Position numbers and translations under genes: made by a program
Source of the DNA: a virus
IMG/VR virus record: IMGVR_UViG_3300020171_000003
Coordinates: 16,533-80,532 of that record
Length of the DNA stretch: 64,000 nucleotides
Direction: 5' to 3' (one strand)
In this document: positions 40,455-48,026 of the stretch, in pieces
Layout of the letters: the number at the start of each line of letters is the position of its first letter
How positions within the stretch are numbered: the stretch's first letter is position 1
The notes under the pieces: generated by a model
What the model was told of the DNA's origin: nothing
Database searches by the model: none
The model's input: the letters and a program-made list of their open reading frames with translations, nothing else

Positions 40455-41083
40455 AGGAAGAAATTTTTATTTTTGGAAATTCTATGTGCTGTACTCCTTC
40501 TAAGGAATCTTATCTTGATTTACTGAAACAAGATTATGATGTTAACGGTATGTGGATGAGAGGAATGACAATTTGGCATGTTAATAAATATCTAAGAAAT
40601 ATTGTTAGAGGAGATAATTCTTGGATAATTATTAATGTAGGAATAGTTGAGGCTGTTACTAGAAAATCCTATCATGTTTTATACTATTGGTTAAATGAAT
40701 TACTTTCACATGATGCTGATGAACTGTTTAAAGAAACTATTTTACCATACTTGCAAAATATTTCTTTAAGTATGGATAAAGAAGATGTTTCTTTTTGGAA
40801 TATAATTCCATCCGGTTGTTTTTTACGGTTGTTTGAACTTTGTTTAAAAAAATTAGAAAGTTATAGAATCATTGTGGTAGGACCTGCTTATCCAAAACCT
40901 TTAGAAAATACTTCAAGATTTTCTATTTGTATTAATTATGCTTCTATTCTAAAAAATTTAGAAAAAATTTATTTTATTGATACTTGGAACAAGTGTAAAG
41001 AGGATTCTATTGATGATGCTCATTTGAATGCAAATGGACATAAAAAGATTTACAATCTCATAAAGGAGAAAATTAATGGATAA
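40451..41083 (+). CDS. SGNH/GDSL-type hydrolase-like protein
   Basis: The 210-residue product has FGNSMCC at residues 8-14 (block I with Ser11), WIIINVGIVEAV near 58 (block III position) and DDAHLNANGH at 188-197 (block V Asp and His). Such enzymes add or remove O-acyl groups on sugars. The glycosyltransferase setting suggests glycan de- or re-acylation. Block II and III residues are not classical, so activity is uncertain. Confidence 0.55.
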   Translation: MKEEIFIFGNSMCCTPSKESYLDLLKQDYDVNGMWMRGMTIWHVNKYLRNIVRGDNSWIIINVGIVEAVTRKSYHVLYYWLNELLSHDADELFKETILPYLQNISLSMDKEDVSFWNIIPSGCFLRLFELCLKKLESYRIIVVGPAYPKPLENTSRFSICINYASILKNLEKIYFIDTWNKCKEDSIDDAHLNANGHKKIYNLIKEKING

Positions 41084-42026
41084 AAGAAATGTGTTTACCT
41101 CTACAGGAATAAAATTATTACAACATCCGGAAGTCATACATTTTTTACAGAGAGGACGATTTATTCCTGTTTCATTACAAGTTGCCCCTACTTCAAGATG
41201 TAATTTGAATTGTTCCTTTTGTTCTAACAGCAAAAGGAGTAAACATGAAGATTTGGATAGAAATGAATTGTTTTATTTTATTGATGTTTTACAAAGAACA
41301 GGACTTAAAACAGTAGAAATCACTGGTGGCGGTGATCCTACAATGTATCATAGCATTAATGAGTTGATAGAGTGTATTTATGAATCTGATCTGGAAGTCG
41401 GATTAATTTCAAATGGTATTTTACTTAAAGAGAAAATTAGTCCTAGAAATTTAAATTCATTAACTTGGTTAAGAGTCTCTTTAAACTCGTTGGAGTATTG
41501 TGACGATATTGATTTACCTAAAATTAATGGTACACTGGGATTCAGTTTTGTAATTCATTCTAAAAATATAAATAACATATTAAAATATGGTAAAAGAATA
41601 AGAAAATTGGTGGATAAGTACCATGCTTCTTATGTCCGCATTGTTCCGGATTGTTTACCTGGAGAAGATGAAAAAAGATTGAATGTAATCTGTGAAGCTT
41701 TTGTTCGTGAATTTGGGGAACCGTTTTTCTTTCAAGAGAAGATTTTTAGGAAACCAGATAACTGTTGGTGGGGATATTTAAAACCGTTTCTTCTTCATGA
41801 TAAGTTTGTTTATCCTTGTAGTTCTGTTGTTCTTAATTCAGGATCTGAAGGAGTATTTCATGAAAAATTTAGAGTAGCTACTATGGATGATTTTCTTTTA
41901 AATTATAGACAAGGTTTTAAAGTAAATTCTTTTCCTACAGCTAATTGTGATAGGTGTGTTTTTGCAAATCAGAATGATATGGTAGATTCAATTTTGAATC
42001 CTAATAAAATGAGGAATTTTTTATAA
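41076..42026 (+). CDS. Radical SAM enzyme
   Basis: The 316-residue protein has the canonical cluster motif C-NLN-C-SF-C at residues 42-49, EITGGGDPTMY near 86-96 (the GGEP-like site) and VGLISNGILL near 115, plus a C-terminal CDRCVF pair that may hold a second cluster or zinc (SPASM-like, incomplete). The reaction cannot be read from sequence. Position suggests modification of a sugar, a lipid-linked intermediate or a virion protein. Confidence 0.8.
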   Translation: MDKRNVFTSTGIKLLQHPEVIHFLQRGRFIPVSLQVAPTSRCNLNCSFCSNSKRSKHEDLDRNELFYFIDVLQRTGLKTVEITGGGDPTMYHSINELIECIYESDLEVGLISNGILLKEKISPRNLNSLTWLRVSLNSLEYCDDIDLPKINGTLGFSFVIHSKNINNILKYGKRIRKLVDKYHASYVRIVPDCLPGEDEKRLNVICEAFVREFGEPFFFQEKIFRKPDNCWWGYLKPFLLHDKFVYPCSSVVLNSGSEGVFHEKFRVATMDDFLLNYRQGFKVNSFPTANCDRCVFANQNDMVDSILNPNKMRNFL

Positions 42027-42556
42027 TGAGAAAATTACAAATAGGTCCAGGAAAAGCTTATTTCCCCGGATGGGACAATGTGGATATATTTTCAAATGTT
42101 CGGGCAGATCTTTATGCCTCTGCTCTTGCTTTACCTTACGAACCTGAAACTTTTGATTTGTTATATAGTTCACATGTCCTTGAGCATATAAATAGAAACA
42201 TGACAGTAGCAGCATTGAGTCATTGGCATTCGTTGTTACGCAAAGGAGGGGTGCTTCGTTTAGCGGTTCCCAGTTTCTCTGCTGTTGTTGAGTACTATAA
42301 TAAAGAAAAAGATTTGGTTCCTTTACTTGGTCTTCTATTTGGAGGACAAAGGTTTATTTTAGATTCTCATTGTTGTGTCTTTGATGAAATGTTTTTAACC
42401 AAGTTATTAAAACAAGTAGGATTTACTGAAATAAGAAAATGGGATTGGAGAAAGACGGAACATGCTCAATTTGATGATTATTCCCAAGCGTATCTTCCCC
42501 ATATGGATAAAGAAGAAGGTCTTCTAATGTCTTTGAATATGGAGGCCGTAAAATGA
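42026..42556 (+). CDS. SAM-dependent methyltransferase (small)
   Basis: The 176-residue class I enzyme has a shortened motif I (LQIGPGKAYFPGWDNVD, residues 4-20), YSSHVLEHI near 49-57 and LRKGGVLRLAVPS near 72-84. It resembles methyltransferases encoded in surface-polysaccharide clusters. TAATG overlap with the radical SAM gene. Confidence 0.75.
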   Translation: MRKLQIGPGKAYFPGWDNVDIFSNVRADLYASALALPYEPETFDLLYSSHVLEHINRNMTVAALSHWHSLLRKGGVLRLAVPSFSAVVEYYNKEKDLVPLLGLLFGGQRFILDSHCCVFDEMFLTKLLKQVGFTEIRKWDWRKTEHAQFDDYSQAYLPHMDKEEGLLMSLNMEAVK

Positions 42557-43830
42557 AAAATATTTATATTTATGATCCAGAACCTTTTCTTCATGATTAT
42601 GTTTCTCATAAATTTTTAACTCCTTTATTGAAGTATGGTACTACTAAAGGAATGACTATTAAAAAGATAAACTCTTTTGATGAAGCGAAAAACGGAATAG
42701 TTTTATCTTTCAGTGGACATTTAAAATCAGATGTTATTAAGAAATTAAAAGAGGATAATAACTTTATTGGTTCTTTTGATATTACAGATAGCACATGGTT
42801 AAGTGAAGCTTATAGATGGGATCATGAAGCTTGTTCTTCTTTAGATGCTATTTTTAAATTTAGCGGAATTCCAAAGTATCAATATTCACAAGAACTCCAG
42901 ATAGGTGAAGATTTAACTTATTATAAACATGATTATCCTTACATGGAAGATAAAGAATGGCAGTATTTTTGTAACTTGAAAGAAAACAATAAAATTATAC
43001 CTATGCCTCATATTCCGTGGCAGCAATATAATATTGTTCCTATTCACTATTTAAAGAAAAGAGACGTTCTTGTAAGGGGAGGAAATCATTATTTACGTTT
43101 TCATTTGTTTCTTAATTTTTTAAAATTTGGATTAACAAGTAAATGGTCCGGTTTCTTTATGGCTGATTATCATAAATCTAAAATGGATGCAGATCATAGA
43201 TTTTGTGATAATTGTTGTGAAATATGGAACAGAAATAATAATAGATTTCCTTATGAAGAATACTTAAATATTCCTATTTATGAGAAATGTAATAATGGTC
43301 ATATTCCTTGGCCTATTACGGATGAAACCACTTTTCAGAATAAGAACAATCATAGATGGAATAATAAATGTATTCCTATTTATTATTGGTTAACAGAAAC
43401 TTTTGTTAATAAACACGGATATGTGGACATGAAGAAAGTAGAGGATTGTTTCTCTATTTTTTATCTTCATCCGGATGATTTAGGGAATGTTTTAGCTCAC
43501 CATTTATTTACAGCAGATTATAAATGGATTTATAGCATTGATATTCCTCCAAGATTTTGGGAATGTAGTGCGGCGAAAACAGTAAGCTTAATGCCAAGAT
43601 GGACAAGAAATCAAACTCATTTTCCAAATTTGATTGAGAATGAGCATTATATTACTTTTGATGAGGCTTTTGAAGACCTTGAATTAGTAATGGACACAAA
43701 ACAAGAACAATATGACCATATAACAAATAATTGTTATAATTTATATCAAAAATGGATTAAAGGTGAAGAATACGGAATATCAATTAATTTGATGAATCAT
43801 ATATTTAATCAGATTGAAGAAAGGATATAA
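42553..43830 (+). CDS. Unknown 425-aa protein of glycan module, possibly GT-B-like
   Basis: No firm family. It is Tyr/Asn/His-rich, with paired cysteines (FCDNCCEIW near 220). The C-terminal stretch SLMPRWTRNQTHFPNLIENE followed by HYITFDEAFEDLELV is the pattern seen at the end of some glycosyltransferases that act on glycans. The ATGA overlap ties it to the module. Confidence 0.5.
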   Translation: MKNIYIYDPEPFLHDYVSHKFLTPLLKYGTTKGMTIKKINSFDEAKNGIVLSFSGHLKSDVIKKLKEDNNFIGSFDITDSTWLSEAYRWDHEACSSLDAIFKFSGIPKYQYSQELQIGEDLTYYKHDYPYMEDKEWQYFCNLKENNKIIPMPHIPWQQYNIVPIHYLKKRDVLVRGGNHYLRFHLFLNFLKFGLTSKWSGFFMADYHKSKMDADHRFCDNCCEIWNRNNNRFPYEEYLNIPIYEKCNNGHIPWPITDETTFQNKNNHRWNNKCIPIYYWLTETFVNKHGYVDMKKVEDCFSIFYLHPDDLGNVLAHHLFTADYKWIYSIDIPPRFWECSAAKTVSLMPRWTRNQTHFPNLIENEHYITFDEAFEDLELVMDTKQEQYDHITNNCYNLYQKWIKGEEYGISINLMNHIFNQIEERI

Positions 43831-44430
43831 ATGCATTACGATATTGATTACTTTGAAAACGGATTAGAAACAGGTAAAAGTTGCTATCAGAATTACCGTT
43901 GGTTACCTGAAGAAACTCTTTCCTTAGCTATGCGTTTCATTGATCATTTTAATTTAACTCCTGAGGATACTATCTTGGATTACGGATGTTCCAAAGGATA
44001 TTTAGTGAAAGCTTTTCGTTTACTTCATAGAAAAGCTTTTGGTTATGATATAAGTCCTTATGCTTTATCTTGTGCTCCTCCGGAAGTAAAAGATTTTTGT
44101 TTTGATTATCTACCAAGAAGACCTTTTAATTTTTGCATTGCTAAAGATGTTTTTGAACATATTTCTTTACCAGATTTGCAAAGACTTTTAACAGGAAATT
44201 TAAATACAAATACTCTCTTTGCAATTATTCCTCTTGGTGATAATAAAATTTATAGATCTTCAATAAATAATCTTGATCCCTCTCACATTGTCTGTTATAG
44301 TGAGGTAGAATGGATGAAATTTTTCGGAAAATGTGGTTGGATTGTGAAAGATTTTACTTTTAGTTTTCCAGGATTAAAAGAACATCATCCTGAAAGATCA
44401 CACGGTTTTTTTACTTTGGTGGAAGTATGA
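43831..44430 (+). CDS. SAM-dependent methyltransferase
   Basis: The 199-residue protein has motif I TILDYGCSKGYLVKAF (residues ~47-62), AFGYDISPYAL near 70 and CIAKDVFEHI near 105. The last third is aromatic and His-rich. As with the other methyltransferase in the module, O-methylation of a sugar is the likeliest role. Confidence 0.8.
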   Translation: MHYDIDYFENGLETGKSCYQNYRWLPEETLSLAMRFIDHFNLTPEDTILDYGCSKGYLVKAFRLLHRKAFGYDISPYALSCAPPEVKDFCFDYLPRRPFNFCIAKDVFEHISLPDLQRLLTGNLNTNTLFAIIPLGDNKIYRSSINNLDPSHIVCYSEVEWMKFFGKCGWIVKDFTFSFPGLKEHHPERSHGFFTLVEV

Positions 44431-44825
44431 ATGAATTTAAATTAGATTTATTTGTTCTTAATTCGGAAAGAAATCTTAACCAACCTTTTATTTGGGAAGA
44501 TTTTTCAAAACACCATATATTAGGTGATGTATATTTAGTCAATAATAATTTACAGATAAATAGTACCAAGAAGTATAGTCCTTACTTCTTTTTGATTTAT
44601 GATGATGAGATGATAGAAGAACAAGCGACCGTAGCTCTCCGTTCATTTGCTGATGCGGAGTATGATGTTGTAAAGCTATATAAGAAAGAGAAAGATGATA
44701 AAATAAGTATACAACCGAGATTTTTTAAATCAAGTATAGTTTTACCTGAATTTGGGTTATTACCAAATAATTGGAAAGAATTAAATATGGAGACTTGTTT
44801 AAATGGCTTTCTCTTTACAGTTTGA
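44427..44825 (+). CDS. Small unknown protein, possible glycosyltransferase remnant
   Basis: The 132-residue product contains YSPYFFLIYDDEMIEEQATV (residues ~48-67), reminiscent of a GT-A DxD region, but the rest of the fold is missing. It may be a degraded or accessory transferase. Its end overlaps the next structural gene by 23 bases. Confidence 0.5.
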   Translation: MNEFKLDLFVLNSERNLNQPFIWEDFSKHHILGDVYLVNNNLQINSTKKYSPYFFLIYDDEMIEEQATVALRSFADAEYDVVKLYKKEKDDKISIQPRFFKSSIVLPEFGLLPNNWKELNMETCLNGFLFTV

Positions 44826-45357
44826 GTTAAATCCGAATGATAAAAGGAAGTTTCTTACCGCTTGTGATAGATTGATGGCTAATATACCACACGCAAGCAG
44901 AAAGATTAATCAGGATTCAGCTTATGCTTTGCAACAAAATTTGATTTCCAATATTTCAAGTCAAAAGTTTTCTTATCCGGCTCATAATGAGCGTTACTCA
45001 GAATGGAAACAACAATACGGTAAAGGTAAAGGTAAATCAGATTTCTGGAATTTATATGGTGATTTATTAAAAGCTATTCAAGTGAAAATAGTACAATGGA
45101 AAGATCAGTCTGAATTTTTTGTAGGGATTCCTCCTAAGATTCAAGATTCTGGAGGGAAATCTTGGTTTGGTGTAGGGGAAAAAGGAGCAACAAAAGAAAT
45201 TTTAAGTTATGCACTTATTATGGAAAAAGGCGGTCAGAATGGGAAACAACCGCCCAGACCTTTATTCGAACCTACAGAAGGAGAATTTGGAGCTTCTGAT
45301 AGAAGATCAAGAATTGCTAACCAAGGACTAATAAGGATTTTACAATCATGGAGATAA
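44803..45357 (+). CDS. Head-tail joining / neck protein (gp10-like)
   Basis: The 184-residue protein has the look of HK97-gp10/lambda-Z-type joining proteins: SAYALQQNLISNI near 43, YSEWKQQYGKGKGKSDFWNL near 66-86 and QPPRPLFEPT near 152. It marks the resumption of morphogenesis genes after the glycan module. Confidence 0.65.
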   Translation: MAFSLQFELNPNDKRKFLTACDRLMANIPHASRKINQDSAYALQQNLISNISSQKFSYPAHNERYSEWKQQYGKGKGKSDFWNLYGDLLKAIQVKIVQWKDQSEFFVGIPPKIQDSGGKSWFGVGEKGATKEILSYALIMEKGGQNGKQPPRPLFEPTEGEFGASDRRSRIANQGLIRILQSWR

Positions 45358-45701
45358 ATATTGAAGAAGCTGAAAAGTATTTAGATTTTATTGATGTAAA
45401 GTATTTTGAAGCAAAGAAGAATGGTATGTCCAGATTTGATGTAAAATGGGGTGTTTGGTCTGTTGTCATGAATAGAGAACTCCGAAATAAAGAGAAAGAA
45501 AATCCTTTATTAGTTTCTGTTTTTATGTATTGGGTAGCAGCCTCTCAATTATTGCAGTTATGTTTTAAACATAAGGTTTTAAAGAATTTAGCAAAAAAGA
45601 AATTGAGACAAGAGATGGAGAGTCTTAAAAATAGGATAAAAGAAGGTATTGCACCTGAGGAATCTATTCAAGAATTTGTTATTAAAGGAATTAAGAAATA
45701 A
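45348..45701 (+). CDS. Unknown 117-aa protein
   Basis: A helical protein with a hydrophobic centre (PLLVSVFMYWVAASQLLQLC, residues ~52-71) that could be a membrane segment or a buried helix. It overlaps the neck gene by 10 bases. Function unknown. Confidence 0.5.
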   Translation: MEINIEEAEKYLDFIDVKYFEAKKNGMSRFDVKWGVWSVVMNRELRNKEKENPLLVSVFMYWVAASQLLQLCFKHKVLKNLAKKKLRQEMESLKNRIKEGIAPEESIQEFVIKGIKK

Positions 45702-45928
45702 TGGAACTTATTGATAAGAAAATAATAAAGATGGATTTTCTTATTGGATTATCTTCTGATGATATAGAAAATCTTTTCTATATTTTACAGAGGACAGAAG
45801 TACTTTTGGACGAAAAAGATCCTTTAAGTGTAAAAGCTCATCACTTTTTTGTCCATACATTTTTTAAATTTATTTTAGATTTGAAAGAGGAGATTGATTC
45901 TAATGGCATTGGATCCGACCGCTCGTAA
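45701..45928 (+). CDS. Unknown 75-aa protein
   Basis: A small acidic helical protein starting in a TAATG overlap. Its end carries the ribosome site and start of the tail-terminator gene. Not recognised. Confidence 0.5.
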   Translation: MELIDKKIIKMDFLIGLSSDDIENLFYILQRTEVLLDEKDPLSVKAHHFFVHTFFKFILDLKEEIDSNGIGSDRS

Positions 45929-46364
45929 AGCAAATGTGAAGGATTCTATAAAGAAGTATTTTATAGATACAGTTCAAACCATAGAAGGTGTACCTGTTTC
46001 TTTTGATACTTCGGCAAGAACGCCTAAATTGACAGGGCAACCTAAAGAAGTCTTACAATGGGTCGGGATTGATCTTGGTTCTTTTTCAATATCAGATTGG
46101 ACAGAATTTTATATTATGATCTTTTGTTGTACGAGAAAAGATTATGAAGGTTTTAAATTAGCACAATTAAGAGATAAGGTGGTTGGATATTTAACAGCGA
46201 ATAGTGGAAGTATTCCTTTTTATAGAAGCTATTCAGATCAAGCTTGGACATTACTTGGCGGTATGACAGTTTTAAATGTATTAGAATCAGAAGAAATGCA
46301 AGCTCCGGACGAAACCAAGTATGTAATGCTAACCTGTAGAATAGGATTTGTGAGCAAATTATGA
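45903..46364 (+). CDS. Tail terminator-like protein
   Basis: The start at 45903 follows GAGGAGATTGATTCTA. The 153-residue protein (KANVKDSIKKYFIDTVQTIE; then FYIMIFCCTRKDYEGFKLAQ) has the size, alpha/beta pattern and position of gpU-like proteins that cap the tail tube. Assigned mainly from order, just before the tube protein. Confidence 0.55.
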   Translation: MALDPTARKANVKDSIKKYFIDTVQTIEGVPVSFDTSARTPKLTGQPKEVLQWVGIDLGSFSISDWTEFYIMIFCCTRKDYEGFKLAQLRDKVVGYLTANSGSIPFYRSYSDQAWTLLGGMTVLNVLESEEMQAPDETKYVMLTCRIGFVSKL

Positions 46365-46630
46365 GCAATCAAAAAGTTTTTTTACAATGTGATGTGTGTG
46401 GTAAAAATATTATTGAAAGATTGCCAAACGGTCTTTTTAGATTTATGTTTGGAAAAAAAGGAGAGGAAGATTTTCCTCCTGTAGAAATTTTGATTCATGG
46501 AAATATTAAAATGAGATGTTTAAGGAGAAGTTGCAAAGAATGGAATGTTTTCAACTTTTTACCTTTTGCCGAAATCCAATCGGAAACGAAGTTCTCCGTA
46601 GATAATTCAAAAAGAAGGGAGGTGAAATAA
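46361..46630 (+). CDS. Zinc-ribbon protein before tail tube
   Basis: The 89-residue product has CDVCGK at 10-15 and CLRRSC at about 53-58, spaced like a Com-type zinc finger. ATGA overlap with the gene before. It may regulate translation or assist tail assembly. Confidence 0.6.
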   Translation: MSNQKVFLQCDVCGKNIIERLPNGLFRFMFGKKGEEDFPPVEILIHGNIKMRCLRRSCKEWNVFNFLPFAEIQSETKFSVDNSKRREVK

Positions 46631-46631
46631 T

Positions 46632-47225
46632 ATGGCTATTACTGGACCTGTTACAAAAAATACAACCACTCCTGTTATAGGATTGGCGCAAATTCGTTTA
46701 GGATCGTCTGGAACCAATATTGCAAGTGTTGCTCCTGTTTTGACTGCTAGCAATTCAATTGGTTCTGTGGCAAGTACTAAATTTGTATCTGCTATTGACT
46801 TTTTCAGATTGGAGTCTGGTTATCCTTTAATGGAGGATGCTGCTTATCCGATTCGTGAGAAAGCTTCAATGGAAGTTGCTTTTAAAGAAATTACCCCGGC
46901 TAACATTGCTTATGCTCTTGGTTTAGATGGTGCTTCTGGAGAATATTCTGCGGCTCATTCTGGTGAAATTTCTTTAGGAACTGTCAAAACTCCAGCTTTT
47001 ATTCGTTTGGAGTCTGTTTATACTTATCCTGATGGAAGTAATAAAATGCAGATCATTTTCCCCAGGGCTCAGATTTTGTCTAATGTTGAGTTAGATCATA
47101 ATGCAGAGGAGCCTTTGGCTACTCCTATGATGATTGAAGCAAAACGGGCAGATTCTAATGTTGATGGTGGGAATGCTGTTTGGGATAATAAACCTTATGG
47201 ACGAATTTTTTGGTCCGTTTCATAA
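46632..47225 (+). CDS. Major tail tube protein
   Basis: The 197-residue protein precedes the chaperone pair and tape measure, the standard tail tube slot. It is beta-rich with VAFKEITPANIAYALGLDGA near 85 and MQIIFPRAQILSNVELD near 140, typical of siphovirus tubes. The ribosome site GGGAGGTGAAATAAT is identical in style to that of the capsid genes, suggesting high output. Confidence 0.8.
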   Translation: MAITGPVTKNTTTPVIGLAQIRLGSSGTNIASVAPVLTASNSIGSVASTKFVSAIDFFRLESGYPLMEDAAYPIREKASMEVAFKEITPANIAYALGLDGASGEYSAAHSGEISLGTVKTPAFIRLESVYTYPDGSNKMQIIFPRAQILSNVELDHNAEEPLATPMMIEAKRADSNVDGGNAVWDNKPYGRIFWSVS

Positions 47226-47245
47226 GTAAGTAGAAGGAGTTTAAA

Positions 47246-47758
47246 ATGAAAACCGTGGAGAACGAGTTAAATCAACTTAATCCGAGGATTTTGAATGTCA
47301 CAGTAGGCATAAGAAATCCTCGGAAAATTAAAATGTATCCTTTATCATTGAAGGATGAAACAGACTTATTAGATTTGATTAAAGAAGGGATGGAAGGTTT
47401 AGCAAAGTTAGGTGAAGCAGAAACCGATACCCTTGAAGTAGTAGATTTTGTTTCATTTCTTATTCAGTATATTGTAACAAATATAGGAACAGTTTTAACA
47501 AAGGTTATTGATGAGTATTCGGATGATTTGCTTTCTGAAATTGATAATGAGCAAGCTATGGATATTGCGACACAATTTTTGACGCAAAATTTCGGGGGGA
47601 TAGCAAAAAAAGCACAGAGCTTCCTGGGGCTGGAGGGGGAAGGTCTATCTCTCCTGTGGAAGCAATTTGCACAGTCCTCTCCGGATATCCCCAATTCGGT
47701 TTCGAACATTTTTTCCGATATAGTTTCAAAGAAGGAGGACTTACAAGAAGCCAGTTAA
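47246..47758 (+). CDS. Tail assembly chaperone, 0-frame product (gpG-like)
   Basis: The 170-residue helical acidic protein lies between tube and tape measure. Its coding frame passes through the slippery run at 47605-47611, and a second frame overlaps its 3' half. Like lambda gpG it should coat the tape measure during tail assembly. Confidence 0.8.
   Translation: MKTVENELNQLNPRILNVTVGIRNPRKIKMYPLSLKDETDLLDLIKEGMEGLAKLGEAETDTLEVVDFVSFLIQYIVTNIGTVLTKVIDEYSDDLLSEIDNEQAMDIATQFLTQNFGGIAKKAQSFLGLEGEGLSLLWKQFAQSSPDIPNSVSNIFSDIVSKKEDLQEAS
47605..47611 (+). promoter_or_regulatory. -1 ribosomal frameshift site
   Basis: GCA AAA AAA G places A-AAA-AAA in the correct phase for tandem -1 slippage. A GC-rich stretch follows, with CTTCC / GGAAG able to pair around a G-rich loop (about 47621-47643). 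The downstream -1 frame is open from the site to 48010. Confidence 0.8.
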
Positions 47759-48012
47759 AAGTATTGTATAATGAGTGGGAAAAAAGGGAAAATGAGAAAG
47801 TAAAAATCCAAGTTGCACTACATGGAGGAAAAATAGACGATACTTTCCCAACCGAAACAGCGCATAATTCAACAACAAAAGAACAATCTTTTGTTTTCCG
47901 ATCACCTGAAGATTATGAAAAAATGTCTTTAGAAGATCGCAAAGAATTAACGGAAAAGATGTTAAGAGCGCATAAATCAGCACTTGCTGAGTCTAAGACC
48001 TCTCTTGTTTAA
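47611..48012 (+). CDS. Tail assembly chaperone, frameshifted extension (gpT-like)
   Basis: This 133-codon extension is read after the -1 shift, giving a fusion of about 255 residues. It holds PQFGFEHFFRYSFKEGGLTR followed by LKVLYNEWEKRENEKV, a T-like domain that recruits the tape measure. A GTG at 47656 could start it alone but has no good ribosome site. Confidence 0.75.
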   Translation, partial: STELPGAGGGRSISPVEAICTVLSGYPQFGFEHFFRYSFKEGGLTRSQLKVLYNEWEKRENEKVKIQVALHGGKIDDTFPTETAHNSTTKEQSFVFRSPEDYEKMSLEDRKELTEKMLRAHKSALAESKTSLV

Positions 48013-48026
48013 TGAAAGGTAAATAA

